Part shown: positions 42,816 through 54,000 of the stretch, piece after piece
Numbering within the stretch: position 1 is the first letter of the stretch
How the letters are laid out: each line of letters opens with the position of its first letter
Assembly (NCBI GenBank): GCA_009268125.1
Contig: WBOU01000003.1
Span: 248,001 to 312,000, forward strand
Reading direction: 5' to 3'
DNA length: 64,000 nucleotides
Origin: Chloroflexia bacterium SDU3-3
GTDB taxonomy: Bacteria; Chloroflexota; Chloroflexia; Chloroflexales; Roseiflexaceae
Position numbers and translations under genes: made by a program
The notes under the pieces: model-generated
Told to the model about the DNA's origin: nothing
The model's database searches: none
Seen by the model: the letters and a program-made list of their open reading frames with translations, nothing else

Positions 42816-43947
42816 AGGGTTGCTCCTCTTCCTGCGGGTATCCCCAGCGTTCAAAGTTGGTGTGCCAGGCCTGCGCGATCCGGGCGCGCAGCGCTTCGGG
42901 TAGGTCCTCGTGGGTGTTCTTCTGATAGTCGGCCAGCGAGGCCACGTAGGCCCGCAGCTGTGGCTCGACCTGGGCGAAGTCGGGCAGGCTCAGCGCTTGG
43001 TAGATGCGGCGCATCTCGCCTAGCGGATCCTGCTCTAGGTCTTCGTAGCGCAGCTCGTAGAGCTGGCCCTCGGGGATGAGCGATTTTTCCTCGAAGTAGG
43101 CCTGGAACAGCGCCTGGTAGCGCTGGATGATCCAGCCATCCAGGTCTTGCTCCGCCGCATCCTGAAGCCGCGTGCTCGGCTCGACCTTCGACAGCTTGCG
43201 CTTGGTCGACTGGAACACACTGTAGGGGTTGCGGCAGATGTGGATGAAGCGTGCGTCGGGGAACATCTCAAGCAGCAGCTTGATCCGCCCGGTGTGGCTG
43301 GGCAGCTTGATCAGAATGGGCCGCCCGCTGTTCTTCCACGAGAGCTTCTGGTAGAAACGCAGCAGCGCGTGCTTCCAGCGCGCCAGCTCGGCGGGGGCCA
43401 CGCCGCGAAAGGTGAGGTACTGGTCGTACTGCGCGCCCTGGCGGGGGAACGCGCCGCGCAGCGCGGGCGAGCACAGCGTGCCCATGGTGGCGCTCTCGCT
43501 CTCGGCGGGGGTGGTGCTGCCAAACTGCACACCATCCGAGCGCCGCGTCTTGGGCTGCTTGCGGCGTCCCAGCCGCGCTAGGCCCTCGGTGAGCAGGAAG
43601 GTGTGCGGGTTGAACGACTGCCAGATTGTCGGGTAGCAGAACCGCTCGTCGATCACCAGCATGCGGTAGAGCATGGTGGTGCCGCTGCGCCAGTGGCCCA
43701 GGATGAAGATCGGCTGGCGCACGGGGGCCTTGGCGTAGCGCGCGCCGTAGATCGCCCGCTCGGCTGCGCCGATGATCGAGTTGGCCACGCTCAGGATGGA
43801 GATCAGCGCGGCCCGTGGCCAGTAGGCCGCATCCACCGCAAAGCGGTGCCGCACCAGCAGCCGCAGCCACTCGCTCGCCGTCAGGCCCCCCAGCCGCGTC
43901 ACCACGCGCTCGCTTAGGAAGGCGCGGATCTTCTTACGCATGCGCAT
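42787..43947 (-). CDS. Sulfotransferase 4
   Basis: 386 residues from the ATG at 43947 (GAGGAGCG upstream), overlapping the end of sulfotransferase 5 by 14 bp. PAPS loop PIFILGHWRSGTTMLYR and 3'-phosphate site ARFIHICRNPYSVFQST. The N-terminal block is preceded by a very basic MRMRKK. Middle segments (SPALRGAFPRQGAQYDQYLTFRG, WKHALLRFYQKLSW) are conserved across the array. Acceptor unknown. Confidence 0.92.
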   Translation of the reverse strand: MRMRKKIRAFLSERVVTRLGGLTASEWLRLLVRHRFAVDAAYWPRAALISILSVANSIIGAAERAIYGARYAKAPVRQPIFILGHWRSGTTMLYRMLVIDERFCYPTIWQSFNPHTFLLTEGLARLGRRKQPKTRRSDGVQFGSTTPAESESATMGTLCSPALRGAFPRQGAQYDQYLTFRGVAPAELARWKHALLRFYQKLSWKNSGRPILIKLPSHTGRIKLLLEMFPDARFIHICRNPYSVFQSTKRKLSKVEPSTRLQDAAEQDLDGWIIQRYQALFQAYFEEKSLIPEGQLYELRYEDLEQDPLGEMRRIYQALSLPDFAQVEPQLRAYVASLADYQKNTHEDLPEALRARIAQAWHTNFERWGYPQEEEQPYEVIASVPA

Positions 43948-45091
43948 AGCGTCGCTCCTCCTCGGTGTCGTAGCCCCAGGTCTCGAAGTTGCGCCGCCAC
44001 TCGCTCACCACCACCTCGCGCACGGCGGGGTCGATCTCGGCATGCTTGTTCTTGCGGTAGCCGCGCTGGGCGTCGAAGTACTGCTGCAGCGCGCCCTCGG
44101 CCTCGGCAAAGTCGGGCAGGCCCAGCGACTGGTAGATGTCGCGCACCACGGCCATGGGATCACGCTCCAGGTCTTCGTAGCGCAGCTCGTAGAGGTGGCC
44201 CTCGGGGATGAGCGATTTCTCCTCGAAGTAGGCGTCGAACATGCTCTTGTAGTTGTCCAAGATCTGGCGGTCGATGTCCTGCTTCGGCTCGTGCTGGAGC
44301 CTGCGCCCCGGTGCCCCGAAAGCCCAGTAGCTCTGGGTCGACTTGAACACGCTGTAGGGGTTGCGGTAGATGTGGATGAAGCGCGCATCCGGGAACATCT
44401 CAAGCAGCAGCTTGATCCGGCCCGTGTGCATGGGCGATTTGAGGATAAGCTGGCGCTGCTGGTAGCGCCACGTCAGCTTCTTGTAAAACACCACCAGCGA
44501 GCGCTTCCAGGCGGCCACGGCGGCGGGCCGCACGCCCCGGAAGGTCAGGTAAGGGTCATACACGCTGGCCTCGCGCGGGAAGGTGTAGCGCAGCAAGTAC
44601 GAGTGCAGGCTGTTCACCGTCACCGCCTCATCCTCGAAGGGTGCGTCCACGCCGGGGCGCACGTTGTCCACCAGGCGCGTGCGTGGGAAGAACACCTGCA
44701 GGCAGCGCCGCGCGAACGACTCGGTGGTGAGGAAGGTGTGCGGGTTCAGCGCCTGCCAGGTGGTGGGGTAGGCCAGGCGGCGGTCGTTCACCAAGATGCG
44801 GTGCAGCATGGTGGTGCCGCTGCGGTAGTGCCCCAGCACAAAGATCGGCGCGCGCACCACCGTCTTGCGATAGCTGGCCCCGTAGCGCAGGCGCTCGTAG
44901 GTGCCCACCAGGGTGTTCAGCAAGCTGATCACGGTGATCAGCGCGGCCCGTGGCCAGAACGCCAGATCGACGGCGAAGCGGTGTTTGGCCAGCAGCCCCG
45001 CCCACTCGCGCAGCGTCAGCCCGCACAGCGTAGTGAAGAACCAGTGGAACAAGAAGATTCGCAGCTTGTCAGCTCGGGCTACCTTCATCAT
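43934..45091 (-). CDS. Sulfotransferase 5 (first of the array)
   Basis: 385 residues; start ATG at 45091 or the adjacent one at 45088 (GCGAGG upstream). PAPS loop PIFVLGHYRSGTTMLHR and 3'-phosphate site ARFIHIYRNPYSVFKST, plus the shared N-terminal hydrophobic block (FHWFFTTLCGLTLREWAGLLAKHRFAVD). It lies 18 bp after the GT21 gene, so it is the first sulfotransferase transcribed. The array seems to have grown by tandem duplication from this or a similar copy. Acceptor unknown. Confidence 0.92.
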   Translation of the reverse strand: MMKVARADKLRIFLFHWFFTTLCGLTLREWAGLLAKHRFAVDLAFWPRAALITVISLLNTLVGTYERLRYGASYRKTVVRAPIFVLGHYRSGTTMLHRILVNDRRLAYPTTWQALNPHTFLTTESFARRCLQVFFPRTRLVDNVRPGVDAPFEDEAVTVNSLHSYLLRYTFPREASVYDPYLTFRGVRPAAVAAWKRSLVVFYKKLTWRYQQRQLILKSPMHTGRIKLLLEMFPDARFIHIYRNPYSVFKSTQSYWAFGAPGRRLQHEPKQDIDRQILDNYKSMFDAYFEEKSLIPEGHLYELRYEDLERDPMAVVRDIYQSLGLPDFAEAEGALQQYFDAQRGYRKNKHAEIDPAVREVVVSEWRRNFETWGYDTEEERRYAHA

Positions 45092-45109
45092 ATACCTCGC
45101 GTATTCGCC

Positions 45110-46324
45110 CTAGCGCGGCGGCAGGCCGCCCAGGTCGGCCAGCGGCTCGCCCCGCTCCACAATCGTCGTCGTGCAGTCGGCGTTGATCCGAAAGCGCCGC
45201 CCGCGCCACATGATCTCGCTCGTGGCCCAGCTGTGGATGAACAGCGGCAGGCGGCACAGCTCGTAGAGCGGCGCGGCCCACAGGTAGCGCAGCGCCAGCC
45301 CACCCTCGGTGCGCAGCGCGGCCACCAGCACCGCCGACACGCACGAGAGCGTGAGCGCCAGCCCGCTGAGAAACAGCGCGGGCGGGATGTGCTTGCCCCG
45401 CACCAGCGCGAGCGCCAGCGCCGCCAAGGCCCACCACAGCAGCATGTCCAGCAGGTCGCGGATGGCCGACTTGAGCGGCCAATAGTGCCGGATGATCACC
45501 TTCCAGCGATGCATATGCTCCCACCAGCCGCCGAAGGTGTCGTGGGCGTGCGTGATCTGCACTGGCTCGCCCAGCAGGTGCACGCGGTAGCCGCTGGCCT
45601 GGATGACCCGCGAGAGCGGGATCTCGTCGCTGATATTGCGCCCGAGCTGCTCTAGCCCGCCGCCATCCACGATCGCCTGCTTGCGCAGCACCATGCTGGT
45701 GGCCACCGCGCCATCGAACATGCCCAGCATGCACACCGGCGCGATCCGCAGCACCAGCTCGTTCACGGCCACCGCCTCCAGCGCCGCAGGCCAGTCGCGC
45801 GCCCCCGAGACCGACTGGCCGCTAAAGGCCAGGCCGACCCGCTCATCCTTCAGCGCGGCCACCGCGCTGCGCAGGTAGTGCGGCGGCACATGGGCGTCCG
45901 AGTCGCTGAAGGCTACGATCTGGTGGCGGCTATGCTGCAGGCCCGCGATCATGTTCTTGAGCTTGCCTACCGAGCGCGTGTCGAGCCGATCGCTGAACAC
46001 CAGGCGCACGCTGCGCTGCGGGTAGGCCGCGATCACCTGCTGGATGATCGGCACCACCGGGTCGGCGGGGTCTTCCACACAGAACAGCACCTCGTACTCG
46101 CTGGGGTAGTCCTGCTCGCAGAAGCTGCGGAAGTTGGCCAGCGCATCCTGGTCCACGCCCTTGGTCGGCTTGATCAGCGAGACCGGCGGCGCGTAGTCGT
46201 TCGGCGGGAAGGCCCGGCGGTAGCGCGCGAAGTACAGCCAGGTGAGCGCGTGGCAGAGGATGAGCCAGAGCGCGGAGAGCGCGGCCATCCCCAGCAGGGC
46301 GCGGTGCAGCAGCTCAAGGGCCAT
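45110..46324 (-). CDS. GT21-family glycosyltransferase (ceramide glucosyltransferase / HpnI-like)
   Basis: 404 residues. An N-terminal membrane anchor (MAALSALWLILCHALTWLYF) precedes a GT-A domain with VSLIKPTKGVD (D1 region), FSDSDAHVPPHYL (D2), NISDEIPLSRVI (D3) and the HMHRWKVI motif corresponding to (Q/R)xxRW of ceramide glucosyltransferases, then three to four C-terminal membrane helices. Relatives put glucose on ceramide or GlcNAc on hopanoid or diacylglycerol lipids. It lies 3 bp after the reductase gene, and probably glycosylates the reduced polyketide or another lipid alcohol at the inner face of the membrane. Confidence 0.9.
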   Translation of the reverse strand: MALELLHRALLGMAALSALWLILCHALTWLYFARYRRAFPPNDYAPPVSLIKPTKGVDQDALANFRSFCEQDYPSEYEVLFCVEDPADPVVPIIQQVIAAYPQRSVRLVFSDRLDTRSVGKLKNMIAGLQHSRHQIVAFSDSDAHVPPHYLRSAVAALKDERVGLAFSGQSVSGARDWPAALEAVAVNELVLRIAPVCMLGMFDGAVATSMVLRKQAIVDGGGLEQLGRNISDEIPLSRVIQASGYRVHLLGEPVQITHAHDTFGGWWEHMHRWKVIIRHYWPLKSAIRDLLDMLLWWALAALALALVRGKHIPPALFLSGLALTLSCVSAVLVAALRTEGGLALRYLWAAPLYELCRLPLFIHSWATSEIMWRGRRFRINADCTTTIVERGEPLADLGGLPPR

Positions 46325-46327
46325 GGC

Positions 46328-47668
46328 TTAGACCCCTCGGCTCATGGCCTGCTCGCGCGGGCGGGGCATAAAGCCCTGGCGCACAAAGTAGGCGAAGTAG
46401 GTATCCAGCAGCTCGGCATCCAGCGGGGCGCAGCGGATGTCGCTGCCCGCCAGGTGGTTGACGGCCTGCGTGTCGTCGAAGGCGGCGATGCCAAAGCTGC
46501 TCTCGGCGCGCTTGAGCATGAACAGCGGCAGCAGCGCGTAGCTCGCGCTCTCCAGCGACTGCCCCGATCCGGCCAGTAGCTTGGTGCGCCAGGCCTCGTA
46601 GGGCATTGAGCCGACCAGGTAGCCCGCCCCGATCATCCAGTCGATCAGCTCGCGGGCCGTCAGCGGCTGGCGATTCACCAGGTGGAACACATCGCTGGTG
46701 CGCTCGGGCAGCAGCGAGAGGTGCACCATGCCCTGGCACACGTAGTCCGCCGGGGTCATGTCCACGGTCATATCTAGCTCGGGGCCGTAGCCCAGCTCCA
46801 CCCAGCTCTTCAGCCACTTCGACATGAAGTCATCGACATTGCCGACGCCGCTGGCGCTGTGGCCGGTGATCATGCCGGGGCGGTAGACGCACACCGGCAG
46901 GCCACGCTCGCGGGCCATGGCCATCAGCTTCTCGCTCACCCACTTGGTCTGGGTGTAGCCGCCGTAGAGCTGGCCGCCGTGGTCGAGGCTGTGCGACTCG
47001 GTGATCGAGGTGGCGGTGTCATCCAAGATCGGGAAGATCGACAGGGTCGAGATGTGGTGCACCGGCTTCACCACGCGCTCGCAGGCGAAGCGCAGCACCT
47101 CTTGCGCGCCCTGCACGTTGGTGTCGGCCAGCCGCTCGTAGGGGAAGATCCAGTTGACGTAGGCCCCGTTGTGGTAGACGATCTGCACCTGCTCGGCCAG
47201 GGCCGCGTACTGCTGCGGGGCCATGCCCAGCTTGGGCTTGGCCAGGTCGCCCAGCACGGGTACGATCCGGGACTGCTCGTGGGCGTGGTCGCTCAGGCCG
47301 TGGCCCACCAGGTTGTCGATCACCCGCCGCAGCCCGGCCTGCTCGCTGTCGGCCCGCACCAGGCAGTAGATGGTGGCCTGGGTGCGCGCCAGCAGCTCAT
47401 CCAGCAGGAATGCGCCGAGAAATCCGGTGGAGCCTGTCAGGAAGATGCTGTGCGGCGGCCCCGCCGGGGCGTGGGGCTTGCCCGCCGCCTGGATGGCCGG
47501 GTCGAGCACCGCATATTGTTCAAGCTGGTCGGTTGTCACCGCAAAGCTATCGGCGTTGGCCAGGGCCATCAGGTTCTTTGCGCTGCTTCGCTCTTTGAGC
47601 ATCCGCGCTAGGATGGCGCGTTTCTCTTTTGGCGAGAGACCGAGCAGTTCTTCCGGTGAGTATTTCAT
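46328..47668 (-). CDS. Thioester reductase (NAD(P)H-dependent, polyketide release)
   Basis: 446 residues. A short helical N-terminus (SPEELLGLSPKEKRAILARMLKE) may be a docking element. The Rossmann domain has GSTGFLG (79-85), the following CLVRADSEQAGLRR typical of thioester reductase domains, and SDR catalytic Tyr238/Lys242 (YGGYTQTKW). Such domains are normally fused to the end of PKS or NRPS proteins; here it is a free-standing protein next to a PKS that lacks a thioesterase. It would release the ACP-bound chain as aldehyde or, by a second reduction, alcohol. The gene follows the PKS after 352 bp of repeats. Confidence 0.9.
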   Translation of the reverse strand: MKYSPEELLGLSPKEKRAILARMLKERSSAKNLMALANADSFAVTTDQLEQYAVLDPAIQAAGKPHAPAGPPHSIFLTGSTGFLGAFLLDELLARTQATIYCLVRADSEQAGLRRVIDNLVGHGLSDHAHEQSRIVPVLGDLAKPKLGMAPQQYAALAEQVQIVYHNGAYVNWIFPYERLADTNVQGAQEVLRFACERVVKPVHHISTLSIFPILDDTATSITESHSLDHGGQLYGGYTQTKWVSEKLMAMARERGLPVCVYRPGMITGHSASGVGNVDDFMSKWLKSWVELGYGPELDMTVDMTPADYVCQGMVHLSLLPERTSDVFHLVNRQPLTARELIDWMIGAGYLVGSMPYEAWRTKLLAGSGQSLESASYALLPLFMLKRAESSFGIAAFDDTQAVNHLAGSDIRCAPLDAELLDTYFAYFVRQGFMPRPREQAMSRGV

Positions 47669-47734
47669 GCAGACTCCCTTTGGGATCGGTCGTTTTGTTC
47701 TGCAACGATGGACAGACAGGTAGCAGGAGGATGT

Positions 47735-47880
47735 TTCCGCTTCTAGAATCTTCCCGGATCGTTCTAGAAACTTTTTTCCGCTTCTAGAATCTTCCCGGAT
47801 CCTTCATGGAAACATTCTTCCGCTTCTAGAATCCTCCCGGATCCTTCATGGAAACATTCTTCCGCTTCTAGAATCTTCAT
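47735..47880. repeat. 42-bp tandem repeat between PKS and reductase genes
   Basis: Units start at 47735 (41 bp), 47776 (42 bp), 47818 (42 bp) and 47860 (21-bp partial). Each holds TTCCGCTTCTAGAATC with the palindrome TTCTAGAA. On the minus strand the 14-codon period would read ILEAEECFHEGSGR/K in a 38-codon frame from 47880, but no ribosome binding site supports translation. The other bases of 47669-48020 are featureless. Confidence 0.85.
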
Positions 47881-48020
47881 GAAAGGTGTCCGCATTGGGT
47901 TTTGGATTCCAGGAACACCCCTGAGCCAAGCAGCATGCTGCCGCACCATCGCGGGAACCATGCCAGGAAAGCGTACATCGAGGTGGCGCAGCGGCTGCCG
48001 CGCCACCCCGTTTCGACCAG

Positions 48021-51000
48021 CTACTTGTCGTCGATCATTGAGCTGAGCATCGCATCGACTTCCTCGTCGCTCATCTCCTCGACCTCGGCCTCGCTGGCGA
48101 TCGCGGCCTCGGCCGTGGCCTCATCGGCGGGCAGCTGCTCCATCAGCACATCGGCCAGCTGGGCCACGCTGGGGCCTTGCAGCAGCGTGGTGACCGGCAG
48201 GCTTAGCTCGATGGCGGTCTCGATGCGGTTCTTCAGCTCCACCGCCATCAGCGAGTCGATACCCATCTTGTTGAGCGGCAGGTTCACATCCAACTTGGAG
48301 CTGGACGTGCGCAGCACCTTGGCCACCTGCTCCAGCAGGAAGGTCTCGACCATGCCTCGGCGTGCCGAAGGCTCGGCCTGCAGCAGCTTCTCCTGGGTCA
48401 GGCCGTCGGTGCGGCGCTTGGCCGCCGCATCGCCGGTGGACTGCTGCTCGGCGGCGATCACCGAGAGCATCGGCGAGTTGTAGGCCGCCAGCACCTTGGG
48501 CCAGTCCATCGTCACGCCCATGATCTGGGTGGGGTTGCGCTGCATCATCTTCTCCATCAGCTGCACGCCCTGCGCGGGGCTGAAGGGCAGCACGCCCTGC
48601 TGATCGAGGTTCTGCGCGCGGTCGCTGCGGATGGCCAGGCCCACATCGGCCCAGGCTCCCCAGTTGATCGCCATCCCCGGCAGGCCCAGCTCGCGGCGGT
48701 AGGCCGCCAGCGCGTCGAGGAACGAGTTACCCGCCACGTAGTTGGCCTGGCCCGGCGAGCCGAGCACCGAGGCGCAGGAGGAGAAGACCACGAAGTAATC
48801 CAGCTCGTCCTTCAGGGTCAGCGTGTGGAGGTTCCACGCGCCATCCACCTTCGGGGCCATCACGGGCTTGAAGCGCTCGGGGGTGAGCTGGACCAGGATG
48901 CCGTCATCCAGCACGCCCGCCGCGTGGAAGATGCCCTTGAGCGGCGGCAGCGTGCGCCGCACCTCGGACAGCAGATCATCGACCTGCTGGGTATTCGAGA
49001 TGTCGGCCTTCATCACCACCACGTTTGCGCCGCGCTCCTCGATCTTGGCGATGAACTCGGACGCCGCCGCGCTCGCGCCGCTGCGCCCGACCAGCACCAG
49101 GTTGCGCGCGCCCGCGTCCACCATCCACTGCGCCACGCTCAGGCCCAGGCCGCCAGCGCCGCCGGTGATCAGGTAGGTGGCGTTCTCGGGGAAGCTCACG
49201 TTCTTGGCGGGGGCGACGGGCAGGACATCCTCGTCCATCGTCAGCACCACCTTGCCGATGTGCTTGCCCTGAGCCATAAAGCGGAAGGCCTCGGGGGCCT
49301 GCGAGAGCGGGAAGTGGCGCATCGGCAGCGGCTCGATCTCGCCCGCGTTGAACAGGGCGATGATCTCGCGCAGGAAGCGCGCCCACACATCGGGCCGCGT
49401 CACGAACATCTGGCCGAGGTCGATGGTCATAAACGAGATGTTATTCTCAAGCTGGTGCATACCCAGCTGGCTGTTCTTGACAATATCGACCTTGCCGATC
49501 TCTAGGAAGCGCCCGCCGGGGGCGAGCGTGGCCAGACCCTTGGGGATGAAGTCGCCCGACAGCGAGTTCAGCACCAAGTCTACGCCGCGCCCGCCGGTGA
49601 TCTCCATCACCTGGTCGGCGAAATCGAGCGAGCGCGAGTCCATAATGTGCTCGACGCCCTGCGCCCGCAGCAGCGCGCGCTTCTCATCCGAGCCTGCGGT
49701 GGCGAAGATCTCGGCACCGGCCTGCTTGGCCAGCTGCACGGCGGCCTGGCCCACACCACCGGCGGCGGCGTGGATGAGCACCTTATCGCCCTTCTCCATG
49801 CGGCCAAGGTAGGTGAGCGCGTAGTAGGCCGTCAGGAAGGCCACAGGGATGGTGGCGGCCTGCTCGGCGGTGAGGCGGTCGGGCTTGCGGGCCACCAGCG
49901 TGGCGCTGGTGGTGACATACGAGCCGAAGCAGCCCGCCGCGATGCCGATCACGTCCTCGCCCACCTTCACATCGGTCACGCCCTCGCCCACAGCCACCAC
50001 GGTGCCCGCGCACTCCCAGCCGATGTCCATCGCGCCCTTCATCACGGGCGGCAGCATGTCCATCGCGATCAGCACCTCGCGGAAGTTGAGGCCAGCGGCC
50101 CGCACGCGAAGCTCGACCTCGCCGGGGCCGGGCTTGCGCCGCGCGAAGCGCCGCAGCGTGAGGTTGTCGAGAATACCCGGGGTGGTGATCTCCAGGCGGA
50201 AGGCATCGTCGAAGGTCAGCTGCTCGCGCTGGGCCATCCACTCATCCGCCGAGCTGCGCACGATGCGCGGCACATAGCGCTCGCTGCCGCGCAGGGCCAC
50301 CTGATCCTCTTTGCTCTCGCCCCAAAGCTCGGCGTAGAGCGCATCCACCTCGATCTCGCTGGGCGCGTAGCTCAGGTCGACCTTGGTGCAGTGCAGCTCG
50401 GGGTGCTCGACCCCGGCCACCTTGCCCAGGCCCCACAGCGGGGCCTGCGCCACCGACACCAGCTCGCCCGGCGCGCCCGCCGCCTGCGATCCAGCCGTGA
50501 CCACCCAGAGCTTGGGGAAGACGCTGCTGCCGCTGGCGGCCAGGGCCTGGATGAGCTTCATCACGCAGAAGCTGCCGCGCTCGTTGACCCGCTGCATGTC
50601 GGCCAGCACCAGGCTCTCGGACGCGGGGGCATCCAGGCTCCACAGGTGCATGATGCCGCGCCAGCCCTTCTGGCCCTCGGGCAGCGCCTCCTTCACCAGC
50701 TTGGCAAACGAGTCTGCGTCGGTCGGGTCGATCAGGTAGGTGCCGTCGGACACCGTGTCGCTCACCACCACGCAGGTCTCGCCGCGCTCCTCCAGCTTGG
50801 CCTTGATCTGCTGGGCCACGCCGCCCTGGTCGGCGAACAGCATCCACGCGCCGGGCTTGGCGGCCTTGGCGGCCTCGGGGGCCACCAAGGGCTGCTGCTC
50901 CCAGCGCGGCTCGTAGAGCCAGTCGTCCAGCTTGGGCGCGCTGGCGGCCGCCGAGCGCTCCAGCTTCATCGCGCGCAGGCCGCGCACCTCCATCACCAGC

Positions 51001-54000
51001 GCGCCCGACTCGTCGAGCAGGAACACGTCGCCCTCGACACAGTCGTCGCCCATGTCGGCGCTGGACTGGTAGAAGGCGTGGCCCCACACGCCGCTCTCGC
51101 CGGGGCTGCCGTAGAGCTGGATGCCGCCGAGGTGGACGGGCAGGTAGGTGCCGCCGCCGGTCTTGTCGGCGTCGCCCAGCATCGCGCCCGCCAGGATCTG
51201 GAAGCAGACATCCAGCAGGGCCGGGTGCACCTGGTAGCCGTGGCCCTCGGCCTTCACCGCGTCGGCCATGGTCAGCTTGCCCAGCGCCTCGCCGGGCTGC
51301 CAGGCGATCTCATCCACGCCCTGGAACATCGGGCCGTACTGCAGGCCGCGCGCATCCATCGAGGCGTAGAACTCGGGGCGCTGGATGACCTGGGCGCAGC
51401 GCTCGCGGATCTGGGCGATGTCCTCCGGCTCGCGGCTGGGGGCGATCGCGCCCACCGGGGCCACGCGGATGAGGCCAGCGGCGTGGCGGGTCCAGGTCGG
51501 CTGCTGGCCGGGGGCGCTGTCCTGCATGCTGTAGAACTCGAAGGATGCGCCGCCCAGCGTGTTGGGGGCCACGATCAGCTGGATGCGGCGGCTGCCCTGC
51601 TCGGGCAGGAACAGCGCCTTCTCGAAGTCGACCTTCTCGACCTTGTGTGAGCCGGGGCCGAAGGCCTCGGAGGCTGCCGAGAGCGCCATCTCCACATAGG
51701 CGGCGGCGGGCAGCACGATCGCGCCCTGCACGCGGTGGTCGGTCAGGTAGGCGAAGTTCTTGAGGCCCAGGCTGGTCTCCCACAGGAAGTGGCCAGCCGA
51801 CTGGGCCGAGTGCATGTGCTGGCCGATCAGCAGGCCCTTGGCGTTGGCGCGGCGTCCGTCGCCTGCGGCGTCGGCGTCGGGGTTCATCCAGAACTTCTCG
51901 CCCTGCCAGGGGTAGGCCGGCAGCGGCACGATCTCGCCGCCCGCCGGGTAGAGCCGCTGCCAGTCGACCGGGTAGCCCATGGTGTACAGCTCGCCCAGCG
52001 AGCGGAGCATGAACGCGCGGCCCTCGCCCTCGCGGATGGAGGGCAGCACCTTGCCGCTGCGGCCCAGGAACTTCAGGCTCTGCTCGATCGCGCTCATCAC
52101 CACCGGGTGGGGGCTGATCTCCAGGAAGATCTCGTGGCCGTCATCCAGCAGCTTGTGGATGGCCGAGGAGAACAGCACGGGGTCGCGCAGGTTGTGCACC
52201 CAGTAGTTCACATCGAAGTTGCTGCCGTCGGTGATGCTGTTGGTGACGGTCGAGAACATCGGGATGGTGCCAGCGCGCGGCGCGACATCCTTCAGCGCCT
52301 CGGTCAGCTCGGGGATCAGCGGGTCGACCTGCGGGCTGTGCGAGGCGTAGTCCACCTTGATGCGGCGGCAGAACACGTTGCGCTGGTCCAGCTCGCTCAT
52401 GATCTTGTCGAGCATGTCGGTGTCGCCCGAGAGCACGGTGGAGACCGGGCTGGTGCTGACGCCGATCGAGACCAGCTCGGAGTACGGCTCGATCAGCTTC
52501 TTCGACTCTTCGAGCGAGAGGCCGACCACCATCATGCCGCCCTTGCTCGCGCCGTTCTTGTTCTTCACAATCTTGCTGCGCATGCAGATGATCCGGGCCG
52601 CGTCCTTCAGGCTGATCGCCCCGGCCACGTAGGCCGCCGCAACCTCGCCCATGCTCTGGCCCACCACCGCATCCGGCTCAACCCCCCACGAGCGCCACAG
52701 CTCGGCCAGGGCCACCTGGGTGGCGAAGATGAAGGGCTGGATGACATCCACCTCGCTGAGCCGCGACTGCGACTCGTCGGCCATCACCTCGTCGATCAGC
52801 GACCAGTCGACAAACTCGCGCATCACTGCGTCGCAGCGCTCGATCGCGGCGCGGAACACTGGGTCCCACACCAGCAGGCGGCGGCCAAGGCCCACCCACT
52901 GCGAACCCTGGCCCGAGAAGGCGAATACCAGCTTCTTGCGCTTCTCGCCGATCCAGCGGCTGGTGGGCGTGCCCGACTTGGCCTCCTCGCTCTCCTCGCT
53001 CAGCAGCAGGTCGATCTGCTCGACGAAGTCGGCGGGCGAGCGCCCGACCAGCGAGAGCCGGTAGTCGTGGTGGGTGCGGCGGGCGCTGGCGGTGTAGCAG
53101 ATGTTGTGCAGCGAGGCGGCCTTCTCACCCTCCTGGAAGAATGTGCTGTACGAGCGCGCCAGGCCCAGCAGCGCATCCTTGCTCTGCGCCGAGAGCGGCA
53201 GCAGGTAGGCCGGGTCGTGCACCACCGTGGGGCGGTCGGGCGGCGGGGCCAGGCGCTTGGCCTCGGGGCGCTTCACCGCCGCCGGGGGCAGCGCCGACAT
53301 CACGATGTGGGCGTTGGTGCCCGAGATACCGAACGAGCTGACGCTGGCGTAGGGCGTGGGCGTGTAGCCGGGCCACTCGGATGTCTGGGTGTTGATCTGC
53401 ACGGGCAGCTCATCCCAGGGGATGTGCGGGTTGGGCGTGTTGAAGTGCAGGCTGGGCGGGATGACGCCATGCTTGAGCGCCAGCGCCACCTTGATCATGC
53501 CCGCGATGCCCGCCGCGCCCTCGGTGTGGCCGATGTTGGTCTTCACCGAGCCGAGCAGGCAGGGCTGGCCCTCGCGGCGACCCTGGCCCAGCACCTTGGC
53601 CAGCGCCTGGATCTCGGTGGGATCGCCCACGCTGGTGCCGGTGCCGTGGGCCTCCACATAGGCCACGTCGCCGGGAGTGATGCCAGCCACGCGGTAGGCC
53701 TCGGCGAACACCGCCTCCTGGCCGGGCTGGCTGGGGGTCATCAGCAGGCCGCCGCTGTTGCCGTCGTTGTTCACCGCCGAGCCACGGATCACCGAGTAGA
53801 TCGGGTCGCCATCTTCCAGCGCGGCGGCCAGCGGCTTCAGCACCACCACGCCCGCGCCATCGCTGCGCACGAAGCCGTTGGCGCTGGCGTCGCCGAACTT
53901 GCAGCGGCCATCCGGGGCCAGCATGTTGGCTCGTGCGAAGCCCATGTAGGTGTTCGGCCAGAAGATCAGGTTCACACCGCCCGCCAGCGCCAGCTTCGAC

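Noticed and set aside
47735-47880. TTCnnGAA units as heat-shock-type elements
   Set aside because: That motif logic applies to eukaryotic HSF; no bacterial heat-shock operator of this form is known to me.
47764-48006. 80-codon frame containing the ILEAEECFHEGSGR repeat
   Set aside because: GTG start without ribosome binding site and content dominated by the 42-bp repeat; kept only as a repeat feature.
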